DNA of 37,602 nucleotides, from positions 1-37,602 of the forward strand of contig JAIXUI010000072.1 in NCBI GenBank assembly GCA_027484125.1, written 5' to 3'. The notes under the pieces are model-generated. The model saw only the letters and a list, made by a program, of their open reading frames with translations. It searched no databases and was not told the DNA's origin. The translations under genes were made by a program, and so were the position numbers. Within the stretch, counting starts at the first letter, position 1. The number at the start of each line of letters is the position of its first letter. This stretch comes from Bacteroidota bacterium (lineage in GTDB: Bacteria; Bacteroidota; Bacteroidia; UBA7662; JAIXUI01). Below, piece by piece: positions 7,287 through 13,937 of this stretch.

Positions 7287-7801
7287 TTATGCTTCTGCAA
7301 GTTCCTCCAGTGTGGGCAACTCTGTATATCGGTATTCGCTCACGCCAATGGGTTTGTTTACATCTTTCAAAGCAAATTCTACTTCAAATTTATCTATGCA
7401 ACTTGTTTCGCAACTACAAATGGCTGTTCATTCAATTGCGAAGCAACTTGTTTCGCAATTACAAATGGCTGTTGCTTCAATTGCGAAGCAACTTGTTTCG
7501 CAATTGAAGCAAAAGTAGCGGAATAGCATAAACTCCATTGTCTGATCAATTCCAAATTGCGCTTTGAAAACCCAGATACTGCCTGGAAATCAGCCATTAA
7601 ATCCTTGCTTAATTGTCCTATGAAATTACTTCCCCAAGAGGTGTTTTCTTGTTTGTGTATAATTTGCATTCTCAGTCCAAAATAAAATGCTGTCAATTCC
7701 TTGTTGACTTGCAAGGCAGCTTTGCTTTGTGTATTGCTAAACTTTTCTTTTAGTTGAGAAAGCCCATAGCGGTACTACTCATCACGGATTAATTTGCTCA
7801 T
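7287..7801 (-). pseudogene. DUF1016 (YhcG-type PD-(D/E)XK) gene, dead
   Basis: From ATG 7801 the product reads MSKLIRDE, then an in-frame TAG at 7775-7777, then YRYGLSQLKEKFSNTQSKAA and QVNKELTAFYFGLRMQII. It continues with GFSKRNLELIRQWSL, which is a typical DUF1016 N-terminal domain. Three copies of a 15-residue repeat follow. A large deletion then removes the middle of the gene, and the sequence resumes in another frame as FEVEFALKDVNKPIGVSEYR and LPTLEELAEA-stop (7287-7289), the usual DUF1016 C-terminus. Intact relatives are nuclease-fold proteins often found beside restriction systems. The nonsense codon, the deletion and the frame change leave no functional product. Confidence 0.8.
7398..7511. 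repeat. 45-bp in-frame repeat inside DUF1016 remnant
   Basis: Units start at 7398, 7443 and 7488 (partial), with a period of 45 bases. On the minus strand each unit encodes a 15-residue block such as IAKQVASQLKQQPFV. The block probably expanded from a single IAKQ-type segment of the original protein. Confidence 0.8.
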
Positions 7802-7806
7802 ATCAT

Positions 7807-7895
7807 CTATTTTTTCATCACAAAAATGTTGATGCTAACGCCTTGCATGATGTCAAATACGCTTGGAAGCACTTGAATTTCATCACCATTCAGTT
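7807..7895 (-). pseudogene. Internal fragment of a third, diverged type ISP-like gene
   Basis: In a frame different from the end of the full enzyme, the minus strand reads LNGDEIQVLPSVFDIMQGVS, then INIFVMKK and a stop at 7807-7809. The core VFDIMQGVSINIFV equals VFDIQQGVSINIFV of the full enzyme except for one residue, but the DNA is clearly diverged, so it derives from another homologue. It overlaps the last codons of the full gene and the 80-base gap before the DUF1016 remnant. Confidence 0.65.
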
Positions 7896-10800
7896 TCAAC
7901 TCGGTCTATCTCTTTCATCAGTCTATCCGTTTCTGTCAAGGCCACGATGATTTTCTGATAGTGGAAAATGTCTTCGAATTCAAGTTTGCGGTCTTTACGG
8001 TCTTTCAGCCATTTTTGGGCGGGTTGGTAGCCGCCAATGTAAAACTCCCAAGCGGTTTGCGGCACATTGTCAAAATACTGGGTGTCGTTGATATACACTT
8101 TCCCGTTTTCGTATTTCGTTTTTACTACTCCATTATCTCCGTCAATGGGATATTGGGTGATGTATTTCTCCACTATAGGACTATCCAATAAATGGATTTC
8201 TCTGATTTCTCCGCCTAATTTTACGAGTTGCCAAAATGTATTGGCGTCTTTTGGATAGGGTACTCTAGGAAAATCTATTTTTAGAAACTCCTTGTATTTC
8301 TCCCGATAAGTGGGCGAATGTAAGACGGCATAGATGTAATCTAACAGGTCTATGGGGGCTATTTCGACAGGCTCAATGGCCGGTTTGGATGTTGAAGTTA
8401 GTTTCTCCGGTACAAATGTTAAACCCAATTTATCGGCTATTTGCTGGACGATTTCAAGGTTGAGGTTGGGCATTCTTTCAGTTGCTTGACCTATGGTTTG
8501 TTGGGCGGTGGTTTCGGGATAGATGTACAGGGGAAAAATAGATGAAATGCCTTTATAGCTGAAATGGTATCGATTGTCAATTATGTAGGAGCTTATTTGT
8601 ACATTACACCAATACTCGTCAGTAGATTGTCTTCCAACAATTAATCCGAAGTTTTTTCCTTTTAGGAAATGTTGCATGACTTTTTCTCTTGCCCTCTCAA
8701 TTAATTTAGTGTCAAAGTAAACAAACTTATCATCAAATGGGCGGTAGGATATTTTTTTTATTAAATTTTTATCTGCTTCTATTGAATAAAACTCTTCAAT
8801 GCTATTAACTAATGACTCTTTATTTTCGTTTATCAAAATCGCATCTTTTGATGTTACAATTCCCACATTGTTTAAGGTAAACAATTCACTTACAGAAATC
8901 CCTTTATCATATTCTCTTTGATCTTCAAAGTCTTTGATTGAAAAAAAATAGTTTGGTGCAATGTTTGGCAACTCTTTGTAAGGAATAGTTTTGAGCGAGT
9001 TTTCATTTAAAAAATCATACTTCATTTCTCTTTTTCCGAATAAATCGAAATGAAATACTTTTCCTAATTCGTTAACCTTCTTTTTTCTTGTTTTAACAAA
9101 AATGTTTATTGAAACACCTTGTTGAATATCAAATACATTTATGTCAACACTTCCGTCAGGTGCGGTTTCTTTCTTTTTGCTGTTACCGTGTAAATCAATT
9201 GTATAGATTTTATCATACGTTTTAAGCAAGTTCCAACGCATTCCTCTAAAAGTTGGGTTATCCAAATAACCGTGAGGATTTATAAACGCCAAAACACCAC
9301 TTCCATTCTTCTCAATAAAATGCTGACCGTAACGCAAAAACTTCACATAATCGTCATTGATCCATTTTGGATTTCTTTCTTTTAATTTTTCTTTTCCGCC
9401 CGGCTCTTTTTTATAATCTTCCATTAAACCCATAATCCACTCGCCCTTATTGGCACTTTCCCCACTATACGGCGGATTTCCAATTACACACATCACTGGT
9501 GTATCTCGTTTGATGTGATTGGCTTCATTGGCTTCGGTACTTAACCAGTTGGCAAATAAAGTTCCTGTATCGGGGTGGCTTTCTTCTAAGCTATTGGTGA
9601 GATAAACCCTAAATCGTTGGTTGGTGGTGGGTTTATATCCTGTTTCTTTTAGTAGTAAATCCAGTTTAAGGTGGGCCATGGCATAACTGGCCATGAGCAA
9701 TTCAAAGCCGTTTAAACGGGGCACCAAATGGCTTTCTACATAATTGCTCCAAATACCCTGTTGGCCTTCAAATTTTTTGTGAATGTGTTTGATGGTTTCA
9801 GCGAGAAAGGTTCCAGTTCCAGCTGCGGGGTCTAAAATTTGAACTTTGTGCACTTCTTGCTCAAGTATTTTGCCTTGCACGTTCACCTTAATCTTGGTTT
9901 TGCTGGTATCGGCTAAACCTTGAGGCAAATCAAATTCTGCTTTCAAAATATCGTCAACCGCCCGAACGATAAAATTGACAACGGGTTGCGGGGTGTACCA
10001 AACGCCTCTGGCTTTACGAAGTTTTGGGTCGTATTCACTTAGAAAGGTTTCATAAAAATGGATAATGGGGTCTTCCATTTTTGTTGACTTCCCGTAATTC
10101 TTCAATATTTCTTCTACGTTGCAATGGAGAAAAACATCTACCAGGCTATCTACTATCCATTTTATACGGTCGTCAATATCGGGTCCGGCAATGTACCCAA
10201 ACAGTTTTCGTAAAAAGGGATTGGATTTAGGAATTAGTTCTGCCGCTTCTTGTCTGCTAAACGTTGGCAAGGTAGGGTCGTGTAAACGCGCTGCAAACAT
10301 CCCGTAAGCAATGGTTTGGGCATAAACGTCTGCAAACCCTTTGGGAGTAATATCGTGAATCAAAATTTCTTTGAAAGCCTTCATTTGGTCTTTCAGCGTG
10401 CTGTCTTCGTGATTGGTTTCATCACTCGTCAACGATTTTTCAATCACTTCAGAAAGCAGACGTGCTTTGCCTGCCATCATTTCTGCCAATCTTTTTGAAC
10501 TCTTTATGGTCTGCCCAATGTGGGTGCAAAAGTCTTTGATGAAGTTTTCAAAACTTGAAAAATTCTCTGTCAGTGGTTTGATGCCTTTGTCGGTAATTTC
10601 ACCAATGGCGATTTTCATTACAAACTGCCCGTCACGATATAAATGAAAGTCGAGATAGTCTGTAAAAATGAGGTTGTTTAGCGAAGCTTTATAACGGTCA
10701 AACTGTTCTTTGTTTCCAGTTTTCTTTGCCCCTTCAAGGTCTTTGTCTCCGATGTCTTTCGCTTCAATAAATCCAACCGGAATATCTTTTTTAGTGAGAA

Positions 10801-10966
10801 TATAGTCTGGTGCTCCGCAGCTTTGTCTTTTGGGTTCGTTGGTGGCTCTAATGGTGGGCACTAAACTTTCCAATAGTTGTTGTAAGTCGCCCCGAAAAGT
10901 ATGTTCGGTTGCGTTACCAAGTTTATAGCGTTTACTGATGTTGTCGATATACTGGTCTAAAGTCAT
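7883..10966 (-). CDS. Type ISP-like restriction-modification enzyme (nuclease-methyltransferase fusion)
   Basis: This 1027-aa single-chain enzyme carries an N-terminal PD-(D/E)XK nuclease domain, with GAPDYIL at residues 51-57 and FIEAK at 66-70. A helical linker spans about 130-310. The N6-adenine methyltransferase has RGVWYTPQPVV at 320-330, the SAM-binding motif DPAAGTGTF at 379-387 and the catalytic NPPY at 497-500. The C-terminal ~500 residues correspond to the target-recognition and Type ISP C-terminal region (DINVFDIQQGVSINIF, ILDYIYAVLHSP). It should methylate adenine in a specific site and cleave unmodified DNA. Classical type ISP enzymes (LlaGI, LlaBIII, ~1570 aa) carry a RecA-like helicase between nuclease and methylase. 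Here the linker is too short and I see no Walker motif, so the architecture is closer to type IIG. Base composition is AT-richer than the flanks. Confidence 0.85.
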   Translation of the reverse strand: MTLDQYIDNISKRYKLGNATEHTFRGDLQQLLESLVPTIRATNEPKRQSCGAPDYILTKKDIPVGFIEAKDIGDKDLEGAKKTGNKEQFDRYKASLNNLIFTDYLDFHLYRDGQFVMKIAIGEITDKGIKPLTENFSSFENFIKDFCTHIGQTIKSSKRLAEMMAGKARLLSEVIEKSLTSDETNHEDSTLKDQMKAFKEILIHDITPKGFADVYAQTIAYGMFAARLHDPTLPTFSRQEAAELIPKSNPFLRKLFGYIAGPDIDDRIKWIVDSLVDVFLHCNVEEILKNYGKSTKMEDPIIHFYETFLSEYDPKLRKARGVWYTPQPVVNFIVRAVDDILKAEFDLPQGLADTSKTKIKVNVQGKILEQEVHKVQILDPAAGTGTFLAETIKHIHKKFEGQQGIWSNYVESHLVPRLNGFELLMASYAMAHLKLDLLLKETGYKPTTNQRFRVYLTNSLEESHPDTGTLFANWLSTEANEANHIKRDTPVMCVIGNPPYSGESANKGEWIMGLMEDYKKEPGGKEKLKERNPKWINDDYVKFLRYGQHFIEKNGSGVLAFINPHGYLDNPTFRGMRWNLLKTYDKIYTIDLHGNSKKKETAPDGSVDINVFDIQQGVSINIFVKTRKKKVNELGKVFHFDLFGKREMKYDFLNENSLKTIPYKELPNIAPNYFFSIKDFEDQREYDKGISVSELFTLNNVGIVTSKDAILINENKESLVNSIEEFYSIEADKNLIKKISYRPFDDKFVYFDTKLIERAREKVMQHFLKGKNFGLIVGRQSTDEYWCNVQISSYIIDNRYHFSYKGISSIFPLYIYPETTAQQTIGQATERMPNLNLEIVQQIADKLGLTFVPEKLTSTSKPAIEPVEIAPIDLLDYIYAVLHSPTYREKYKEFLKIDFPRVPYPKDANTFWQLVKLGGEIREIHLLDSPIVEKYITQYPIDGDNGVVKTKYENGKVYINDTQYFDNVPQTAWEFYIGGYQPAQKWLKDRKDRKLEFEDIFHYQKIIVALTETDRLMKEIDRVETEW

Positions 10967-11330
10967 TTGTTTGTTGGTGTATTTATTTCAGTACTAATAG
11001 CGTTTTTTCTGTCGGTCTGATGTTGTTTTTACCGTCTTCAACGCATGGGGCATTACCTCCCTACCTACGTCATACGCCAATATCGCTTTCATCTGATGAG
11101 GAGTTAAGAGCTTCAGGTGTATGCAGAATATTCGGTAGTGAATATGCTTTTCGGCTCCTGTCGTCGCAATATCGTTTTTTCTCAAGTTTCTTCCAAAGTC
11201 CGAAAGAAGCTTGGGGGCTTCCGCTACAACTCCCTTCTAAAATCAAATCCATCAACCTGCCAACTCCTTACTATTGATTTGCGGGATGTCTTAATCATTA
11301 AAATAAAATCGCTCCTTTCAGTACCCCCCC
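10967..11330. other. Intergenic region upstream of the restriction gene
   Basis: About 360 bases separate the restriction gene from the coiled-coil gene terminator. Several short overlapping ORFs exist on both strands (for example minus 10994-11185 and 11070-11255), but none shows a recognisable domain, a good start site or coding character. It may hold the restriction gene promoter; I could not find a clear TAnnTTTG box close to 10966. Confidence 0.5.
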
Positions 11331-11365
11331 AAAAAAAACAACCACCCTGTTGCGAGGGTGGTTGT
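11331..11365 (-). terminator. Intrinsic terminator of the coiled-coil gene
   Basis: A perfect 11-bp stem (11338-11348 with 11355-11365, loop GTTGCG) is followed on the minus strand by a T run. It lies 24 bases beyond the stop at 11389 and separates xre/coiled-coil transcription from the restriction gene. Confidence 0.9.
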
Positions 11366-11388
11366 GGAATTTCAACGAGCCATTATAA

Positions 11389-11802
11389 TTAAGCGAGTGC
11401 AGCTTTACGGGCTTCCAAGCCGGTAATAAAGGTATTCAATGCGGCTATTTGTGCCTCTGCAACTTCTTTGCGCATTTCCATAAGCAGCAGTCCGCTGTTG
11501 CCGGAGTTGGTCAGTTTTTCTTCCAGATTATCTTTACGATCGTTTAATCGGCGAATGCGTCCTGCCATCTTGGTTTTTTCATCGCCTTCTGGCAGGGCAT
11601 TCAGGGCAGCAGTGAACGCCGTGATTTGAATGTTCACCGAAGTGAGGTCGGCTTGTGCTTGGGCAACTGACTTGGCAGTGGACGCCGAATCGAGTTCAAA
11701 GCCGGAGACTTCATGGGTAAGTTCCGCTTTTTCATGGTTAGCACGGTCAAGGAGCAGGTCACATTCCGCAATAGTTGCGAGTTTGTCGTAAGAGTACGCC
11801 AT
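11389..11802 (-). CDS. Small coiled-coil protein, function unknown
   Basis: This 137-aa acidic protein begins MAYSYDKLATIAECDLLLDR and is predicted almost entirely helical. Heptad-like stretches run through residues 10-60 and 75-137, rich in Ala, Leu, Glu and Lys. It has no signal peptide or membrane segment, so it is cytoplasmic. A break around ALPEGDEKTKM suggests a helical hairpin. I do not recognise a characterised family. It lies 123 bases downstream of the xre gene on the same strand and ends at a strong terminator, so the two probably share a transcript unless the gap contains its own promoter. A structural or partner protein of the regulator is possible but is inference. Confidence 0.75.
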   Translation of the reverse strand: MAYSYDKLATIAECDLLLDRANHEKAELTHEVSGFELDSASTAKSVAQAQADLTSVNIQITAFTAALNALPEGDEKTKMAGRIRRLNDRKDNLEEKLTNSGNSGLLLMEMRKEVAEAQIAALNTFITGLEARKAALA

Positions 11803-11925
11803 TTGTTATTAATTAGGTTGATTAAGTGTTATCCCAAAAAAATAAAGCAAAAAATTAAAAGTCAAGATTCCATATAGGATATTTTTATCAATAATTCGAC
11901 TTTCAACTAAGGATTTATTTTATTC

Positions 11926-12441
11926 TTATTCCCGCAGCCTATCCGCATAAACTGCAACTGCATTTTTACACAGTTCTAATTGGGTTTCACTATGCAGCCA
12001 TCGGGTAATGAGTTGCTCTAAGTGCGCCTGTTGCTGGTATTGTGTAAGATGACTGATGAACTGCTGCCCTCTACTCGTAAATTCAAGCTCGGTTAAACCG
12101 TTGATTTGCTCCAGGAAGTAAAGAAGGTGCTGATGCTGTTTTACTTCTTCAAAGCAGGTTTTCGCGGCCTTTTCGGCTTTGAATAAATCTTGTTGGGCTT
12201 TTTTTAGTAGTTGCTCGGTTTCTAAGCGCAGCCTATCGGGAACTTGGTTAGGGATTGTTGGAGGGGGTAACTCTTGCATTAAAATCGGCAATAAAGCGGC
12301 AAACCTTAACGCAGCCTCTGCAGGAAGTGTCCTTTTGCAGGTCTCCACCATGGAATATAGCTGGCGAGTAACCCCCAACAGGTTGGCCATGTCTTGCTGA
12401 CTCAAGCCTATTTTATTGCGCATGGTTTTCAGGATGTCCAT
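11926..12441 (-). CDS. XRE-family transcriptional regulator
   Basis: This 171-aa protein has an N-terminal helix-turn-helix of the XRE/Cro type (residues 3-57: MRNKIGLSQQDMANLLGVTR then SMVETCKRTLP). A long helical C-terminal region (about 75-171) follows, rich in Gln, Glu and Leu, and probably dimerises. ATG 12441 is chosen over TTG 12447 because the left duplicate shares the same ATG and a -7 box TAAATTTG lies 26 bases upstream. The promoter's -33 position overlaps the first GCCACA/TGTGGC palindrome, so the protein may bind the array and control itself. It could also act as a controller protein for the nearby restriction gene, but a terminator lies between them, so that is speculative. Confidence 0.85.
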   Translation of the reverse strand: MDILKTMRNKIGLSQQDMANLLGVTRQLYSMVETCKRTLPAEAALRFAALLPILMQELPPPTIPNQVPDRLRLETEQLLKKAQQDLFKAEKAAKTCFEEVKQHQHLLYFLEQINGLTELEFTSRGQQFISHLTQYQQQAHLEQLITRWLHSETQLELCKNAVAVYADRLRE

Positions 12442-12466
12442 ATCCAATACTTATCGGAGCTTGTGG

Positions 12467-12499
12467 CAAATTTAAATTTTTCACCACATTTTGCCACAA
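12467..12499 (-). promoter_or_regulatory. Promoter of xre, overlapping palindromic array
   Basis: On the minus strand TAAATTTG (12474-12467) fits the -7 consensus TAnnTTTG. A TTG at 12499-12497 is a candidate -33, with a 22-base spacer, slightly long. The -33 lies inside the first array palindrome (12493-12508), so a protein on the palindrome would be expected to block RNA polymerase. Confidence 0.55.
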
Positions 12500-12676
12500 C
12501 CTTGTAGCAAAAGTTATTGTGGCAAAAAAAATTGCCACAAGGTAAAATGCCACAGCCTTGTGGCAAATGTTGCTGTGGCAAAAAAAATTGCCACAGGGTA
12601 AAATGCCACAGCCTTGTGGCAAAAGTGTCTGTAGCAAAAAAAATTGCTACAAGGAAAAATGCCACAGCCTTGTGGC
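12493..12676. repeat. 56-bp palindromic array, right copy
   Basis: Units start at 12493, 12549 and 12605, with a terminal 16-base partial unit at 12661-12676; the period is exactly 56. The full palindrome is GCCACAGCCTTGTGGC. The alternating inverted repeat joins TGTGGCAA and TTGCCACA, or the variant TGTAGCAA with TTGCTACA. In the last full unit both arms changed together (TGTAGC/GCTACA), so base pairing is kept. Confidence 0.9.
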
Positions 12677-12726
12677 TGAATGAAGTTTTTCTTTAATAAC
12701 TGAGTTAGAGATTCCGCACTTCAAAC

Positions 12727-12783
12727 TTCCACTCGGCACTTCCACCCTAGAGTTGATACACATGCCTGATGCGCAAAAAAAAA
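12727..12783. repeat. 57-bp repeat next to terminator, copy 1
   Basis: This sequence matches 13831-13887 with only a few substitutions. The shared core includes CGGCACTTCCACCCTAGAG and ATGCCTGA, ending in GCGC plus an A run. On the minus strand it begins with the terminator T run and extends downstream of it. Confidence 0.8.
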
Positions 12784-12803
12784 CTCCCGGCGAATGCCGA
12801 GAG
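12775..12803 (-). terminator. Terminator of the 12826-13491 lipoprotein gene
   Basis: CTCCCGGC (12784-12791) pairs with GCCGAGAG (12796-12803) around the loop GAAT, with one G-U pair. On the minus strand a run of nine T follows. Confidence 0.85.
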
Positions 12804-12825
12804 CTTTTATGTTTAATTGAGATTT

Positions 12826-13491
12826 TTAAGGGGTATAGGATTTTAACTCTCTTGCGAAAAACAAAGATCCAGATGGAGAATAGTTTAAAAATAGGATGGT
12901 TCCTATGTTGTTAGAAAAATAATAAACCGATCTGGTACTGCCACTGACACTGCTTGTAGCAATACTGGTGAGTTTCATTACGTTGGTATAGTTAACTCCT
13001 CTAATCGTCCTTGTTAACCCAACAGAGTCAACATTCCAATCATACTTAGTTGGAATAGTTCCAAGGCCCGGAAAGGTCACGTTGATGGTTTCAGACCATT
13101 TTTTACCGGCAAACACCCTTCCAACTTGAATATTGTTCTCAATAAAGACTTGAGAACCAGGATTAATATAGGCACGCTGAACAACATCCCCGGTACTGGG
13201 AACAATGTAGAAATAGGATTCCCCCAACTTAGTTCCTGAGCGAAATTCTTGCACAATTTTAAAAGTGTTGGTGTTTCCGCTAAAAACAGTATCCCCAGTA
13301 ATTCTTTGAGTTCGTTCTTCAACTGAACCTCCCGATGTTGTAACATCATATACCCAAGTGGCACCTGTTCTGGTTGGAAATGCATTAAACGGCGTGCCTT
13401 GCGGCTGTGCATTTTCGTCATCCTTGCTACAAGAAGTAAACAATGTACTAGCTAATAGCAGATAAATTATTGATTTAGGTAGCTTCATCAT
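12826..13491 (-). CDS. Hypothetical lipoprotein
   Basis: This 221-aa protein has a type II signal peptide with lipobox FTSC (Cys21) followed by SKDDE. The mature part is rich in beta-strand, Thr and Ser. Its start, FPTRTGATWVYDV, and later TGDTVFSGNTNTFKI resemble the repeated pattern of Bacteroidota lipoproteins that begin with a tight beta-barrel or lipocalin-like fold. I do not recognise a named family. It is expected to be attached to the outer membrane. It stands as a single gene with its own terminator. The upstream 400-base gap contains no gene. Function is unknown. Confidence 0.8.
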   Translation of the reverse strand: MMKLPKSIIYLLLASTLFTSCSKDDENAQPQGTPFNAFPTRTGATWVYDVTTSGGSVEERTQRITGDTVFSGNTNTFKIVQEFRSGTKLGESYFYIVPSTGDVVQRAYINPGSQVFIENNIQVGRVFAGKKWSETINVTFPGLGTIPTKYDWNVDSVGLTRTIRGVNYTNVMKLTSIATSSVSGSTRSVYYFSNNIGTILFLNYSPSGSLFFARELKSYTP

Positions 13492-13830
13492 GTTACAATT
13501 TTAATAACTGATTTTAACAAACAAAAACTTCTTGCCCTGTTTTTATCATTAATTATTTATTAAATGCCACTTTTTCACAGTACTTACACAGATTCTCCTA
13601 GTTCGATTTTATTGCAAGCTTATCATTTTTTATAAAACACCGTCTTTTGCCCCTTGTTTCTACCCATCTGTTTGCAACTACTTGCCAATCGAGCAAATGG
13701 CTGGGATTCATTCCCTACCTGGCCACTCACACCACCGGAAGAAGCTGCTAGAATCAGTGGTGTGAGTGGAAGTGCAAGGACGTGCATCACAACGCATACC
13801 CTCAAGATGGACTAACGGCAAGTACTGCAA
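13492..13830. other. Intergenic region with perfect 13-bp inverted repeat
   Basis: About 340 bases hold no convincing gene. A 60-codon ORF on the minus strand (13623-13805) lacks recognisable features. The notable element is CCACTCACACCAC (13723-13735) and its exact reverse complement (13757-13769), separated by 21 bases. The hairpin has no T run, so it is not a standard terminator. Confidence 0.65.
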
Positions 13831-13887
13831 CTCCCACCCGGCACTTCCACCCTAGAGCTGAAACAGATGCCTGAGGCGCAAAAAAAA
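13831..13887. repeat. 57-bp repeat next to terminator, copy 2
   Basis: This is the counterpart of 12727-12783 in the same orientation. It again sits immediately beyond a minus-strand terminator and shares its T run. Confidence 0.8.
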
Positions 13888-13913
13888 GGGGCTGCCACTT
13901 AAGTGACAGCCCC
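13880..13913 (-). terminator. Terminator of the lpd-tkt operon
   Basis: A near-perfect 13-bp inverted repeat (13888-13900 with 13901-13913, one C-A mismatch) is followed on the minus strand by a run of eight T. It lies 24 bases beyond the transketolase stop. Confidence 0.88.
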
Positions 13914-13937
13914 TTTTAGTTTGACCTCTTGGCTGGT

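Larger units (their letters stand above)
12381..12723. repeat. Right copy of ~342-bp direct duplication
   Basis: This copy is the counterpart of 6718-7059 in the same orientation. Here the xre gene continues intact to the left of the duplicated boundary (12381). That makes this the probable source copy and the left one the derived, truncated copy. Confidence 0.85.

Noticed and set aside
10994-11277. Short ORFs upstream of the restriction gene, considered as a controller or antirestriction protein
   Set aside because: Several frames are open at once, none has a helix-turn-helix or other motif, and starts are rare codons. There is not enough to call a gene.
7883-12441. BREX, DISARM or classical type I restriction system
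   Set aside because: No pglZ, brxC, drmA/B, hsdS or hsdR-like gene is present; a single nuclease-methylase chain accounts for the locus.
6393-12727. Insertion sequence or composite transposon with inverted ends
   Set aside because: No transposase is visible and the flanking duplicates are direct, not inverted. Recombination between direct repeats explains the arrangement better.
13623-13805. 60-codon minus-strand ORF in the 13.5-13.8 kb gap
   Set aside because: It crosses the perfect inverted repeat and has no recognisable domain, promoter or relation to its neighbours; kept only as part of the intergenic entry.
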